From Strongylocentrotus droebachiensis (lineage: Eukaryota > Echinodermata > Echinoidea > Camarodonta > Strongylocentrotidae): DNA of 64,000 bases. The stretch spans positions 248,001 to 312,000 of the forward strand of contig JAVYIG010000703.1 in NCBI GenBank assembly GCA_035222895.1, in the 5' to 3' direction. The notes beneath the pieces were generated by a model. That model was given only the letters and a program-made list of their open reading frames with translations, was not told where the DNA came from and ran no database searches. A program made the position numbers and the translations under genes. Shown here piece after piece: positions 8,912 through 20,042 of the stretch. Each line of letters starts with the position of its first letter. Position 1 is the first letter of the stretch.

Positions 8912-9873
8912 TGTGTAGGCATATGGAAAAAAAACAGCAAGGTTTTCAGCCTTTACCATGACTGATGCGGTCATTTAGGAGCCATTTCGTGAAATTATCT
9001 GAAAATCAACTCATGGTCATATTTCCATAACCAAAAGTCAGTTCTCATTCATATTTACCACGATCAAGGGTCAATATCCGTCCGTTCAATGTGCAGTTCA
9101 ATAAACGCGCGCATAAGTGCGCGCGCAAAATTTTGAAATGCTCCAAATCGTCCCAAATTCATTTTGCATACATTTAAAGGGCCCATGACGTCGAAATACA
9201 AGTGTATTCCTGTTGGTGTGCAATCCTGCATGCATCTCATATTTTGATATGTAAACTTCTGAATTTTTTTCATAGATTTTTAAATATTTTTTGAAATATT
9301 TGTTTTTCAAACTTGCTAAGCTCCATCCCAAAAACCTTCAGATCTCATTCCCCTTGTGACATCATATATCAGTCATCAATGAGCTAACTTGAGAAGGTAG
9401 TATGTGTCATGGCCGTAGGTAACAATGGATTGCCATTTTTTTCTTTCGTGATATTCCAATTTTTTTTTACAAACAATTGTTACCGTTTTTATCTCTTTAT
9501 GACTATTTATAATGGAATGAGCGTCCGTTTCAGATAAATGTCCGTGCGCGCGAGCTCTTTTATTACAAAGTATATATGGGAAAAAACATGCCTATGTAAT
9601 CCATTATAGCTCTTTGGGATGCACCTAGACCCTCATTTGTTTTCTTCATATTTTGATAGAATATGAGTCGGACATATGATTTCATGTCTCATTTGGCCAT
9701 TGATAATATTCTGACGTCATCATATTGGCCTTCGAGCTCAAAATATGAATGTGCATATTGTAACGTCAGCATATTTAGGGAAAATTGATTGTATCTCTGT
9801 AAATATTTTTTTCTTCAAAATTTCGTTTTTTTTCCAGCTGAGACAATTTTCCACCAGTTTAGTAAACACCATT
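8912..9873 (+). mobile_element. Helitron-like element, truncated copy (E0)
   Basis: The start resembles the interior of the class 2 elements at 18880-21179 (GTAGGCATATGG, TTTTCAGCCTTTACC, GCCATTT...GAAAATCAACTCATG). The rest follows the common family order: the CG-rich alternating block at about 9100-9125, the ACATGCCTAT block at about 9588-9597 and the ATTATGACGTCAGCATATTT-type block near 9755-9775. The 5' end is missing, and the 3' end is replaced by the palindrome array starting at 9877. No 3' hairpin or CTAG is present. Confidence 0.65.
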
Positions 9874-9876
9874 ATT

Positions 9877-10225
9877 AGGTGATACGTATAAGTATACGTA
9901 TCACCTTTTGATTTCGTCAAGATTTGTATTATTTATTTATTTATTTCTTTTTAGGTGATACGTATGAAATATACGTATCACCTTTTGATTTCGTCAAGAT
10001 TTTTCTTTATTATTATTAGGTGATACGTACGTAGACGTATCACCTTTTGATTTCGTCAAGATTTGTATTAATTATTTATTTATTTCTTTTTAGGTGATAC
10101 GTATGAAATATACGTATCACCTTTTGATTTCGTCAAGATTTTTCTTTATTATTATTAGGTGATACGTACGTAGACGTATCACCTTTTGATTTCGTCAAGA
10201 TTTTTCTTTATTATTTATTTATTTT
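9877..10225. repeat. tandem palindromic units, five copies
   Basis: Five copies of a 65-76 bp unit start at 9877, 9953, 10018, 10092 and 10157. Each opens with a palindrome whose arms are AGGTGATACGT(A) and (T)ACGTATCACCT, followed by TTTTGATTTCGTCAAGATTT and a TTATT-rich spacer. From 9953 the units alternate between two loop types (TGAAAT and a shorter CGTAG type), giving a dimer period of 139 bp. It separates E0 from E1. Confidence 0.85.
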
Positions 10226-10227
10226 TT

Positions 10228-11495
10228 ATTTTTTTATTCTTCCTCGAATTTGTTCGCAAGATATCTCAAGAATGAATGAAGCCATTATCACGAAACTTGC
10301 CATGATGATAGATCTTAGTCTAACTTAGAACTGCGTGACTTTTTAGAGAGTAAAAGTTATCGTGACGTCATCTAGGCGCCATTTTGTGAAAATCAACTTA
10401 TGATCATATCTTCATAACGGAAAGGAATTTCTCATTTATAATTATCAGGATGAAGATCAATATCCGTCCGGTCAATTTCAGGTAAATAAATGCGCGCAAA
10501 TATGCGCGTACGCTTTTGTCCGTGCGTTTACGCGCGCGAAAAAAATAAAATGCTCCAAATCATCCCAATTTTTGTTTACATACGTTTCAGGCCATATGGA
10601 GCATTTGATTAAAAAATCACGCACACGCACATGCGCGCGCGTTTTCGCGCGTACTGGCATTTTGCAACATAGAATCGCCGAATTTTTCTGTCATCAAATT
10701 TAGTACATTTTTCCAAGCATTTTGATAACTTGTTCACCTTTAAATAACGCAATGAGCGTCCGTCAAAGTTGACAGCACGCGCGGATCTGCGTTATCTTTA
10801 TCCACAATACATGTGCAAAAAACATGCCTATACAAAATTCATTGTAACTCTTTAGAATGGATGGGAAATCCCAATATTTTTTCATATTTAGATAGATTAT
10901 GAGTCGGAAATATGATTTCATGTCTCATTTGACCCTCAATTATAATGGCCTCCGAAATGGCCTCCGAAATCAACATTTTAATTTGCACATTATGACGTTA
11001 GCATATTTTTGGAAAACTTATTGTATCTCTCTAAATATTGATTGATTTTGTTCAAAATGTTGATACGTTCTAGCTGAGACAATTCTTTACAAATAAATTT
11101 CCACAACTTTTCAGTTTGACAAAGACATCATGGCGTATTTTTGCGATTAAAGGAGGCATGTACATTTTTCACATTTTGCGTGTATTCTCTACGGGACATG
11201 ACTTTTTCTCAAAACTGGATTCTACATTCCCGTCTTTCGCGAGCAATATCTCCGTTGGCTTAGCTTTTTTTTCGCTGAGCTTTAAGTATGTTGTAGCTGA
11301 GACAATAAGCTATCTCTAATGTGCCTTTTATTTTTTGATCAGATACCGGGATCATGCTCATATTTCATTTGCAAAGTGTATTTGAGAATTTCATTTACCG
11401 TTTACGTGTAATCGCTATGGGAAATGCGTTCTTCTTTATATGAACCATTATCAAACGTATCACCTAAATCGTCTAATTGACGAATTAAAGTCTAG
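10228..11495 (+). mobile_element. Helitron-like non-autonomous element E1
   Basis: The conserved head ATTCTTCCTCGAATTTGTTC begins at 10236. The body has the family order: TGACGTCAT at about 10362, CG-rich blocks at about 10485-10535 and 10615-10650, ATTATGACGTTAGCATATTT at about 10989, then GTAGCTGAGACAATAAGC at about 11292. It ends with a degenerate hairpin (TAAATCGTC...GACGAATTA) and AAGTCTAG, with CTAG at 11492-11495 followed by T. Compared with E4, E8 and E10 it lacks the tRNA-like sequence and the following 700 bp or so. Confidence 0.7.
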
Positions 11496-11497
11496 TT

Positions 11498-11714
11498 AGG
11501 TGATACGTAACGAAGTCAACGTATCACCTTTTGATTTCGTCAAGATTTTTCTTTATTATTATTATTAGGTGATACGTATGAAATATACGTATCACCTTTT
11601 GATTTCGTCAAGATTTTTCTTTATTATTATTATTTATTTATTTATTTATTAGGTGATACGTAACGAAGTCTACGTATCACCTATTGATTTCGTCAAGATT
11701 TTTATTTATTATTT
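11498..11714. repeat. tandem palindromic units, three copies
   Basis: Palindromic units start at 11498, 11567 and 11651. The first begins two bases after the CTAG end of E1. Loop sequences vary (AACGAAGTC type and TGAAAT type) while the 11-13 bp arms are conserved. A (TTTA)n spacer precedes the next element head. Confidence 0.85.
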
Positions 11715-13124
11715 ATTCTTCCTCGATTTTGTTCGCAGGATATCTCAAGACTCAATAACGCCATTATCATGAAACTTTCAATGATGATAGATCTTAGTCT
11801 AACTTAGAACTGCGTGAATTTTCAAAGACTCAAAATTATCGTGACGTCATCCAGGCGCCATTTTGTGAAAATCAACTTATGATCATATCTTCATAACGGA
11901 AAGTAATTTTTCATTCATATGTGTCATGATCAAGGTCAATATTTGTCGGGTCAATTTCAGGTCAATAAATGCGCGCAAAAATGCGCGTACGCGTAGGTGC
12001 GCGCGTAAAATTTTAAATTGCTCAAAATCGTCTTGAATTTTTTTTGCATACGTTTCAGGCCATTATAAGCATTTCATAAAAAATCACGCAAAACACGCAT
12101 TTTTGCACGTTTTCGTTCGTCACGGCCGAACGAAAAATAATCCCTCCGCAAAAAATTTTGACAGAATATTCCTCATATTTTTCCGAACAATTTGATACCA
12201 TGTTTAGCTCTTTATCACTATTAATAACGGTATGAGCGTCCGTTCAAGATAACCGTCCGCACGCGCGATTTTTGCAATACATAGCATAAATGGGCAAAAA
12301 CATGCCTATAAAAAGTCCATTGGGATGAATAAGGACTGCCAATTTTTTGTTCATATTTAGATAGAGTAGGAGTCGGAGGTATGAATTCATATCTCATTTG
12401 GCCATTACGTACATCTAAACGTCATCATAATGGCCTTGGAAGTCAAAATAAAAAAATGCATATTATGACGTCATTATATTTAGGGAAAATTTAGTGTATT
12501 TCTCTCAATATTCATCGATTATCTTTTAGATTTTAATATTTTGTAGTTGAGGCAATTGTCCACAAGATCAGTGTACACTGATTTTCATTTTAATGATGTC
12601 ATGATAGTAAAGAATTTAATTAAAGGCCACATGTCAGAATTTTCTTAATTTGCGTGTTATGTCTATGGAAGGGGAATTTTGTTCACATCATGAATCTACA
12701 TGACATTTATCTTTGAGCACTATCTAGCTTATTTGTGCTCAATGTTCTCCCAAATTTTGATACGGTGTAGCTAAGAAAATTATCATAGTGAAAATTTCAA
12801 TTAAAGGCGACATTTCAGAATTTTCTTATTTTGCGTGTTTTTTTCTGAAATCCTGATTCTACAAATCTCTATCAAATACCAGAAGGGGGCGCTATACCAC
12901 TCGTAATCATGGTCATCAGGGAATTTCAGTATAAACTTTTAAATAACATCATATTTTGTAATGATAAATTGTATCTTTTTGGATTAACACAATGTATGTT
13001 CATTATCGTATTCATGAACATTATCATTATATCATCATCGGCAGTTTCGGCACACTGTCATGATCGTAATTCAAGAGCCTAGCTATTTATGCTAGAAATA
13101 TTGAAGGCATTTTTCTCAATTACA

Positions 13125-13352
13125 TCTCTCCCCTCTCTCTCTCTTTTCTCTCTTGCTCTGTCCCCCTTCACCTAGTCTTGTTCTGCCTCTCTCCTTCTCT
13201 TGGTCTCTCTCATCTTCATCTCTCTTGTTCTCTCCCTCTCTCTTACACTTTCACCCTCTCCCTCTCACTGTTTCCCTTTCCCTCTTCCTCTCTTGACCTG
13301 TCTCCTTCTGCCTCTGCCTCTCTCACTTTCTCTACTCTCACCTTTCACTCTG
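13125..13352. repeat. CT-rich polypyrimidine tract
   Basis: Irregular (CT)n/(CCCTCT)n sequence on the plus strand inside E2. The serine/leucine-rich frames that span it are low-complexity artefacts. A strand bias this strong over more than 200 bp is compatible with triplex (H-DNA) formation. Confidence 0.85.
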
Positions 13353-13758
13353 TATCATCTCAGCTTGTCTTATATTATGTATAACAATTTAATCCAAGGA
13401 AATTCGAGGCAATTTCTATCTTTTGGCTATTCACTGCCATGCATACTAACAATCGTTTCTAGATTTAACATCATAAATGTTGGGTTATGGATGGGTACAA
13501 TATTAATATCTTACTCATATTTTATATTAAATCAGGATTAAATAAATCCCTTTGTACATTTTGTAATATTTATAAAAAAAGGTGTTTTGAGCTTGTTTAG
13601 TATAAGTAAACAGTTTAATCCTCTATCGAAAACCTGAAGGGGGCGCTGTGCCACTTTTAATCATGGTCATCATTCTAATATCGTCATCACTTTCAAGATC
13701 AGTATTCACAAGAGCTTATTTATGCTAGAAATATGGAAAGCATTGTTCTCAATTGCAT

Positions 13759-13985
13759 CTCTCTCTCTCCTATCTCTTGCTCTGTTTCCCTTTTCCTCTG
13801 ATGTTCTGCCCCTCTCGCTTGTTTGGTCTGTCTCTGCATCTATCTATATCTCTCTCTCTCTCTACTCTTTCACCCTCCCCTCTCTCTCTCTATCTCTCTA
13901 CTCTTTCACCCTCTCCCTCTCTCTCTCTCTCTCTCTCTTGCCTTGCCTCCCTCTTATTCTGTTGCTCTGTCTCCCTCTGCCCTAC
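13759..13985. repeat. CT-rich polypyrimidine tract
   Basis: A second CT-rich tract in E2, preceded by GCATTGTTCTCAATTGCATC and followed by CAGTTGAAACTTGACTCATG. The same flanks surround the tracts at 17249-17425 and 23062-23235, so this tract is an inherited part of the element and not a random microsatellite. Confidence 0.85.
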
Positions 13986-14133
13986 ACAGTTGAAACTTGA
14001 CTCATGGATATATCAAAATGGGAGTAGTATATTATAACGAAAGATGAAATCGTGAAAATGCGTTCTTCATTATGTTACACATGAGCATAATTACGTATCA
14101 CCTAATTCGTCAAAGTGACGAATTAAAGTCTAG

Positions 14134-15455
14134 TTTTTCTTATTATTCTTCCTCGAATTTGTTCGCAAGATATCTCAAGAATGAATAAAGCTATTATCAT
14201 GAAACTTGTACTGATGAAAGATATTAGTCTAACTTAGAACTGCGTGACTTTTCAGAGACTCAAAATTACCGTGACGTCATCTAGGCGCCATTTTGTGAAA
14301 ATCAACTCATGAACATATCTTCATAACAGAAAGTCTTTCCTCATTCATATTTATCATGATCAAGGTCAATATCCGTCCAATCAATATCAGTTATAAAAAC
14401 GCGCGCATGCGCGTATGTCCGCGCGTCAATGCGCGCGCAAAATTTTAGATTGCTCCAAATCATCTCAAATTCATTTTGCATACGTTTCATGCCATTATAT
14501 GCATTTTATAAAAAATCGCGCAAACGCGCATTTTCGCGCGTTTTGGTCTGTCACAGTCGAACTCAAAATAATTACCAGTCAATTTTTCTGGACAGGATAT
14601 TTCTCATATTTGTCCGAACAATTTGATACCATGTTTATCTCTTTATCATTATAAATAACGGAATGAGCGTCTGTTCAAGGCGTATGCGCGAGTTTTGTAA
14701 TACATAGCATATACTGGCAAAAACATATGCCTATAAAAAGTCCATTATAGCTCTTTGGGATACCTAGAGACTCCCCATTCCTTTTTCATATTTGGATAGA
14801 GTATGAGTAGGAGATATGTTTTCATGTCTCATTTGGCTATTAAGTACATCGTGACGTCATTATAATAGCCTTGGAAGCCGAAAACGAATACTCACATTAT
14901 GACGTCAGCATATTTATGGGAAATCGAATGTATCTCTGTAAATATTGATCGATTTACTTCTAAATTTTAATATGTTGTAGCTGAGACAATCCATAAGATC
15001 ATTTCTAATATTTTTATTCATTTTGATGACGTCATTATGGTAAAAATTGCGATTAAAGGCGACATATGACAGATTTTTGCTAAAAAATGCGTGTTATGCC
15101 TATGGGAGGTGATTGATACTACATTCCAGTCTAGACTTGTTCATTATGTTGCGCGTATGTAGTGCGTCGAAATATCAGTTCAATGATTGGTAGGCTCTGC
15201 AATCAGGCGAAAATTTGAGCTTGTTTAGTAAATTAATAGTTTAATCATATAACAATTCTCCATCAAATACCTGAAGGGGGCGCTATACCACTTTTAATCA
15301 TGGTCATCGTCATTTAAAACCAAAAAATCATCATCATCAATATCGTCATTATCGTAATTCATGAATATTATCATTAGATCATCATCGGCACACATTCATG
15401 ATACAAAAATAGCTTCGTATCACCTAATTCGTCAAAGTGACGATTTAAAGTCTAG
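14134..15455 (+). mobile_element. Helitron-like element E3
   Basis: The head at 14145 follows only 11 bp after the CTAG end of E2, with no palindromic unit between. The body keeps the family order: TGACGTCAT at about 14273, CG blocks at about 14400-14440 and 14517-14540, TTATGACGTCAGCATATTT at about 14897 and the GGGGGCGCTATACCAC block at about 15276. The end hairpin has one arm mismatch, and CTAG lies at 15452-15455, followed by T. Length is about 1.3 kb, close to the satellite period. Confidence 0.75.
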
Positions 15456-15457
15456 TT

Positions 15458-15489
15458 AGGTGATACGTAACGAAGTCTACGTATCACCT
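15458..15489. repeat. single palindromic unit between E3 and E4
   Basis: One palindrome with 12-bp arms AGGTGATACGTA and TACGTATCACCT and an 8-nt centre. It starts two bases after the CTAG of E3 and is followed by ATTGATTTCGTCAAGATTTT. It is nearly identical to palindrome 2 of the satellite unit. Confidence 0.9.
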
Positions 15490-16729
15490 ATTGATTTCGT
15501 CAAGATTTTCTTTTTTATTTTTATTTTTTATTTTATTATTCTTCCTCGAATTTGTTCGCAGGATATCTCAATATTGAATAAAGCCATTGTCATGAATCTT
15601 TCAATGGTGATAGATCTTAGTCTAACTTAGAACTGTGTGACTTTTCAAAGACTGAAAGTCATCGTGACGTCATCCAGGCGCCATTTTGTAAAAATCAACT
15701 TATGATCATATCTTCATAACGGAAAAGTATTTCTCATTCATAATTATCATGATTAAGATCAATATCCGTCCGGTCAATTTCAGGTCAATAAACGTGCGCG
15801 CATGCGCGCATGCGCGCTCGACCGCCCGGTTACGCGCGCGCAAAAATTTAAAATGCTCCAAATCATCCCAATTTTTTTTTTGCATACGTTTCAGGCCATA
15901 TGGAGCATTTGACAAAAAATCGCGCTCACGCGCATGCGCGCGCGTTTTTTGCGCGTACTAGCATTTTGCAATATAGAATCACCGAATTTTCTCTATCATC
16001 ATATTTGGCACATTTTTCCAAGTATTTTGATTACTTGTTCATCTTTTAATAACGCAATGAGTGTCCGTCAAAGTTGACAGCGCGCGCGGACCTGCGTTAT
16101 CTTTATCCACAATACATGAGCAAAAAGATGCCTATACAAAATTCTTTGTAACTCTTCAGAATAGATAGGAACTCCCAATATTTTTTCATATTTAGATAGA
16201 TTATGAGTCGTAAATATGATTTCATGTCTCATTTGACCCTCAATTAACTCATGACGTCACCATAATGTCCTCCAAACTCAAAAATTTAATTTGGATGTTA
16301 TGACGTCAGCATATTTTTTTAAAATTAATTGTATCTCTGTAAATATTGATTGATTTTCTTTCAAATTTCGATATGTTCTAGCTGAAACAATTCTCTACAA
16401 ATTTAATGTCTACAATTTTTCATTTTGACAAAGGCATCATGGCGTATTTTTGCAATTAAAGGAGGCATGTCAATTTTTCACATTTTGCGTGTATTCTCTA
16501 TGGGACATGACTTTTTCTCAAAACTGGATTCTACACTCCTGTCTTTCACGAGCAAAATCTCCGTTGTCTTATCTTAGTTTTTGCTGAGCTTCGAACATGA
16601 TGTAGCTGAGACAATAATCTATCACACGTGTGCCTTTCATTTTTCGATCAGATGCCGGAATTATGCTCATATTTCACTTGGAAAGTAGGATTTGAGAATT
16701 CCATTTCCCGTTTACGTGTAATCGCTATG

Positions 16730-16803
16730 GGAAATGTTTTGGTATATCGGTAACGCACTTGACTTCCATCCTCGAGATCCATGGTTCGAGTCCGGGTGTC
16801 TCC
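16730..16803 (+). pseudogene. tRNA-like sequence, copy 1 (in E4)
   Basis: This 74-nt segment has a tRNA plan. The 7-bp acceptor pairs GGAAATG with TGTCTCC allowing wobble and one mismatch. A box A-like segment (TGGTATATCGGTAACGC) and an anticodon-arm region CTTGACTTCCATCC follow. The T arm carries box B GGTTCGAGTCC. The D stem pairs poorly, and the anticodon arm can be folded with a 7- or 9-nt loop, so identity is uncertain (a Gly-TCC-like loop is one reading). It is probably a pseudogene or SINE head, not a functional tRNA gene. Confidence 0.55.
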
Positions 16804-17248
16804 AACAATATTTGTCTTCATTTTATTTTTTGACCTTTCACTGTACCATCTCCTTTGAGTATTAAAACACGTAGAATCGCAAATAATGTAATAAACAACC
16901 CTATTTTCTTTATTATTACCCTATTTTCACTTAATCCATTACTTTTTGCTTTTAATCCCTATGGGAGATGACTTTTTCTCAAATTTGGATTCTACATTCC
17001 TGTGTTTTGAGCAATATCGCCAATATTTCTGCTTGGATTTTGTTGATTTTTGAGTATGTTGTAGCTGAGACAAGTTTCCACGAGATTTATGTAGACTATC
17101 TAACATTATCATGACGTTATCACAGTCAAAAATTCAATCATAGGTGACATGTCAATTATCATATATAACAATCCTCAATCGGATACCTGAAGGGGGCGCT
17201 ATACCACTTTCAATCATGGTCATCTGGAAGGCATTGTTCTCAATTGCA

Positions 17249-17425
17249 TCTCTCTTTCTCCTCTCTCTTGCTCTTTTACTTCTCCTCTCATGTTCTGCCC
17301 CTCTCCTTTTTTGGTCAGTCTCTGCATCTATCTATCTCTCTTCTCTTTCACCCTCTCCCTCTCTATCTCTCTCTCTTGCCTTGCGTCCCTCTTATTCTCT
17401 TGGTCTGTCTCCTCCCTCTGCCCTA
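17249..17425. repeat. CT-rich polypyrimidine tract in E4
   Basis: A CT-rich tract with the same flanks as in E2 and E8. The serine/leucine-rich frames across it (17144-17488, 17244-17432) are composition artefacts. Confidence 0.85.
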
Positions 17426-17562
17426 CAGTTGAAACTTGACTCATGGATAGACCATAATGGGAGTAGTAAACGAAATATGAAATCGTAAAAATGCGTTCCT
17501 TATTATGTTACACATGAGCATACGTATCACCTAATTCGTCAAAGTGACGAATTAAAGTCTAG

Positions 17563-18879
17563 TATTTATTTTGTGTCTGTATAGAAGAAATTATTATTAT
17601 TCTTCCTAAATTTTGTTCGCAGGATATCTCAAGAATGGCAAAAGCCATTGTCATGAAACTTTCAATGATGATAGATCTTAGTCTAACCACTTTTTTGTGG
17701 ACAAGATAACTTGAAAATGGCTCAATCAAATGCCTTGAAATTTGGCACACATATGTATAGACATATGTGCAATACACAGAAAATTTTTCAACCTTGACCT
17801 TGACTGATGACGTCATCTAGGCGCCATTTTGTAAAATGTTACGAAAATCAACTCATGATCATATCTTCAAAACGAAAAGTTATTTCTCATTCATATTTAT
17901 CATGATCAAGGTCAATATCCGTCCGGTCAATTTCAGGTCAAATAACGCGCGCGTGCGCGTACGTCCGCGCGTTAATGCGCGCGCAAAATTTTAAAATGCT
18001 CAAAATCGTCTCAAAATCATTTTGCATACGTTTTAGGCCATTCTAAGCATTTTATAAAAAAACGCCCACACACACGCGCATGCGTGCGGCGCGCGCGTTT
18101 TCGCGCGTAAAACTATTACACAACATAGAATCGCCATTTTTTTTCTTTCATAATATTCCACATATTTTTACAAACAAATTGATACCATGCTTGTCTCTTT
18201 ATGACTATTAATAATGGAATGATCGACCGTTTAACATAAATTTCCGTGCGAGCGAGCTTTTGTAATACATAGTATATATGGGCAAAAACATGCCTATACA
18301 AGATCCATTGTAGCCCTTTAGGATGCAAGGTGACCCCAATTTTTGGGTCATATTTTGATACAGTATGAATTGGAGATATGATTTCATGTCTCATTTGACC
18401 CTCAATGAACTCATTACGTCATCATAATGGCCTCCAAACTCAAAATTTCAATTTGCATATTATGACGTCAGCATATTTACGGAAAATTGATTGTTTCTCT
18501 GTAAATATTGATCGATTGTCTTCAAAATTTTGATATGTTTTAGCTGAGACAATTTTCTACAAATAAAATTGGCCCAAATTTTCATTTTGACAAAGGCATC
18601 AGGGCGTATTTTCGCGGTTAAAAAAGGCATGTCAATTTTTTCACATTTTGCGTGTATTCTCTATGGGACATGAGTTTTTCTCAAAACTGGATTCTTTCGC
18701 GAGCAATATCTCTGTCGTTTAGCTTTGTTTACGCTGAACTTCAAGTATGTTGTAGCTGAGACAATAAGCTATCTCAAATGTACCCTTTATTTTGTCTCAA
18801 ATTTACCTTTTATTTTGTCTCAAATTTTAGTTCGACCAGCCCACCTATACTTGTTCCAAACAAGTATTACAAATCTAGT
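17563..18879 (+). mobile_element. chimeric Helitron-like element E5
   Basis: The first part (head at about 17603) is class 1. At about 17687 it switches within a shared TCTAAC into the class 2 head with CCACTTTTTTGTGG and GACAAGATAACTTG. The body has TGACGTCATCTAGG, CG blocks at about 17945-17985 and 18065-18110 and a late GTAGCTGAGACAATAAGC block. It ends with the class 2 hairpin (arms ATACTTGTT and AACAAGTAT, loop CCA), TACAAATCTAG, and T. It is thus a head of one class on the tail of another. Confidence 0.7.
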
Positions 18880-20042
18880 TATTAAATATTTTTCTTATTT
18901 CTAACCACTTTTTTGTGGACAAGATAACTTGAAAATGGCTCAATCAAATGCCTTGAAATTTGGCACACATATGTATAGACATATGTGCGAAACACAGAAA
19001 ATTTTTCAACCTTGACCTTTTCTGATGACGTCATCTAGGCGCCATTTTGTAAAATGTTACGAAAATCAACTCATGATCATATCTTCATAACCAAAAGTTA
19101 TTTCTCATTCATATTTATCATGATCAAGGTCAATATCCGTCCGGTCAATTTCAGGTCAAATAACGCGCGCGTGCGCGTACGTCCGCGCGTTAATGCGCGC
19201 GCAAAATTTTAAAATGCTCAAAATCGTCTCAAAATCATTTTGCATACGTTTTAGGCCATTCTAAGCATTTTATAAAATCGCGCACACGCGCATGCGCGCG
19301 CGTTTTCGCGCGTAAAAGTATTACACAACATAGATTCGCCATTTTTTTTCTTTCATAATATTCCACATATATATACAAACAAATTGATACCATGTTTGTC
19401 TCTTTATGACTATTAATAACGGAATGATCGACCGTTTAACATAAATCTTCGTGCGCGCGAGCTCTTGTAATACATAGCATATATGGGCAAAAACATACCT
19501 ATACAAAATCCATTGTAGCTCTTTAGGATGCAAGGTGACCCCAATTTTTTTTCATATTTTGATAGAGTATGATTCGGAGATATTGTTTCATGTCACATTT
19601 GACCTTCAATTAACTCATGACTTCATCATAATGGCCTCCGAACTCAAAATTCCAATTTGCATATTATGACGTCAGCATATTTATGGAAAATTGATTGTAT
19701 CTCTGTAATGGTGATTAATTTTCTTCCAAATTTTGAAATGTTCTAGCTGAGACAATTTTCTACAAATGAAGTCATCACAATTGTTAATTTTGACAAAAGC
19801 ATCATGGAGTATTTTTGTGATTAAAGGAGGCATGTCAATTTTCACATTTTGCGTGTATTCTCTATGGGACATGATTTTTTCTCAAAACTCGATTCTACAT
19901 TCCCGTCTTTCGCGAGCAATATCTACGTTGTTTTTGCTTCATTTACGCTGAACTTCGAGTATGTTGTAGCTGAGACAAAAAGCTCAATTTTTTGTTGGAT
20001 CAGCCCACCTATACTTGTTCCAAACAAGTATTACAAATCTAG
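18880..20042 (+). mobile_element. Helitron-like element E6 (class 2)
   Basis: The class 2 head (TTTCTAACCACTTTTTTGTG) lies at about 18898 and the body is very similar to E5. The 3' end is the class 2 hairpin with arms ATACTTGTT and AACAAGTAT at about 20013-20033 and CTAG at 20039-20042, followed by T. Length is 1163 bp. Confidence 0.75.

Larger units (their letters stand above)
11715..14133 (+). mobile_element. Helitron-like element E2 (composite, closest to the satellite unit)
   Basis: The head is at 11715. From there to about 12780 this copy follows the 1305-bp satellite unit closely. It shares AAATGCGCGCAAAAATGCGC, the GTCACGGCCGAACGAAAAAT block and CACATGTCAGAATTTTC, so it is a good proxy for the satellite's ancestor. 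The second half carries two copies of a GGGGGCGCT-containing block (about 12880 and 13634) and two CT-rich tracts, so it is probably composite or internally duplicated. It ends with hairpin arms TAATTCGTC and GACGAATTA (loop AAAGT) and CTAG at 14130-14133, followed by T. Confidence 0.7.
15538..17562 (+). mobile_element. Helitron-like element E4 with tRNA-like insert
   Basis: The head is at 15538. The order is TGACGTCAT at about 15665, CG blocks at about 15795-15840 and 15920-15955, the TTCACATTTTGCGTGTATTC block at about 16476, a tRNA-like sequence at 16730-16803, the GGGGGCGCTATACCAC block at about 17194 and a CT-rich tract. It ends with hairpin arms TAATTCGTC and GACGAATTA and CTAG at 17559-17562, followed by T. 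It is close to E8 along its full length. Confidence 0.75.

Noticed and set aside
13178..14037. Serine/leucine-rich ORFs of about 70-110 codons
   Set aside because: They lie in CT-rich low-complexity tracts, are open in more than one frame and recur wherever the tract recurs (17144-17488, 22959-23302).
16730..16803. Functional tRNA gene
   Set aside because: The D stem does not pair well, the anticodon loop is ambiguous, and the sequence is carried as part of a repeated element in three copies.
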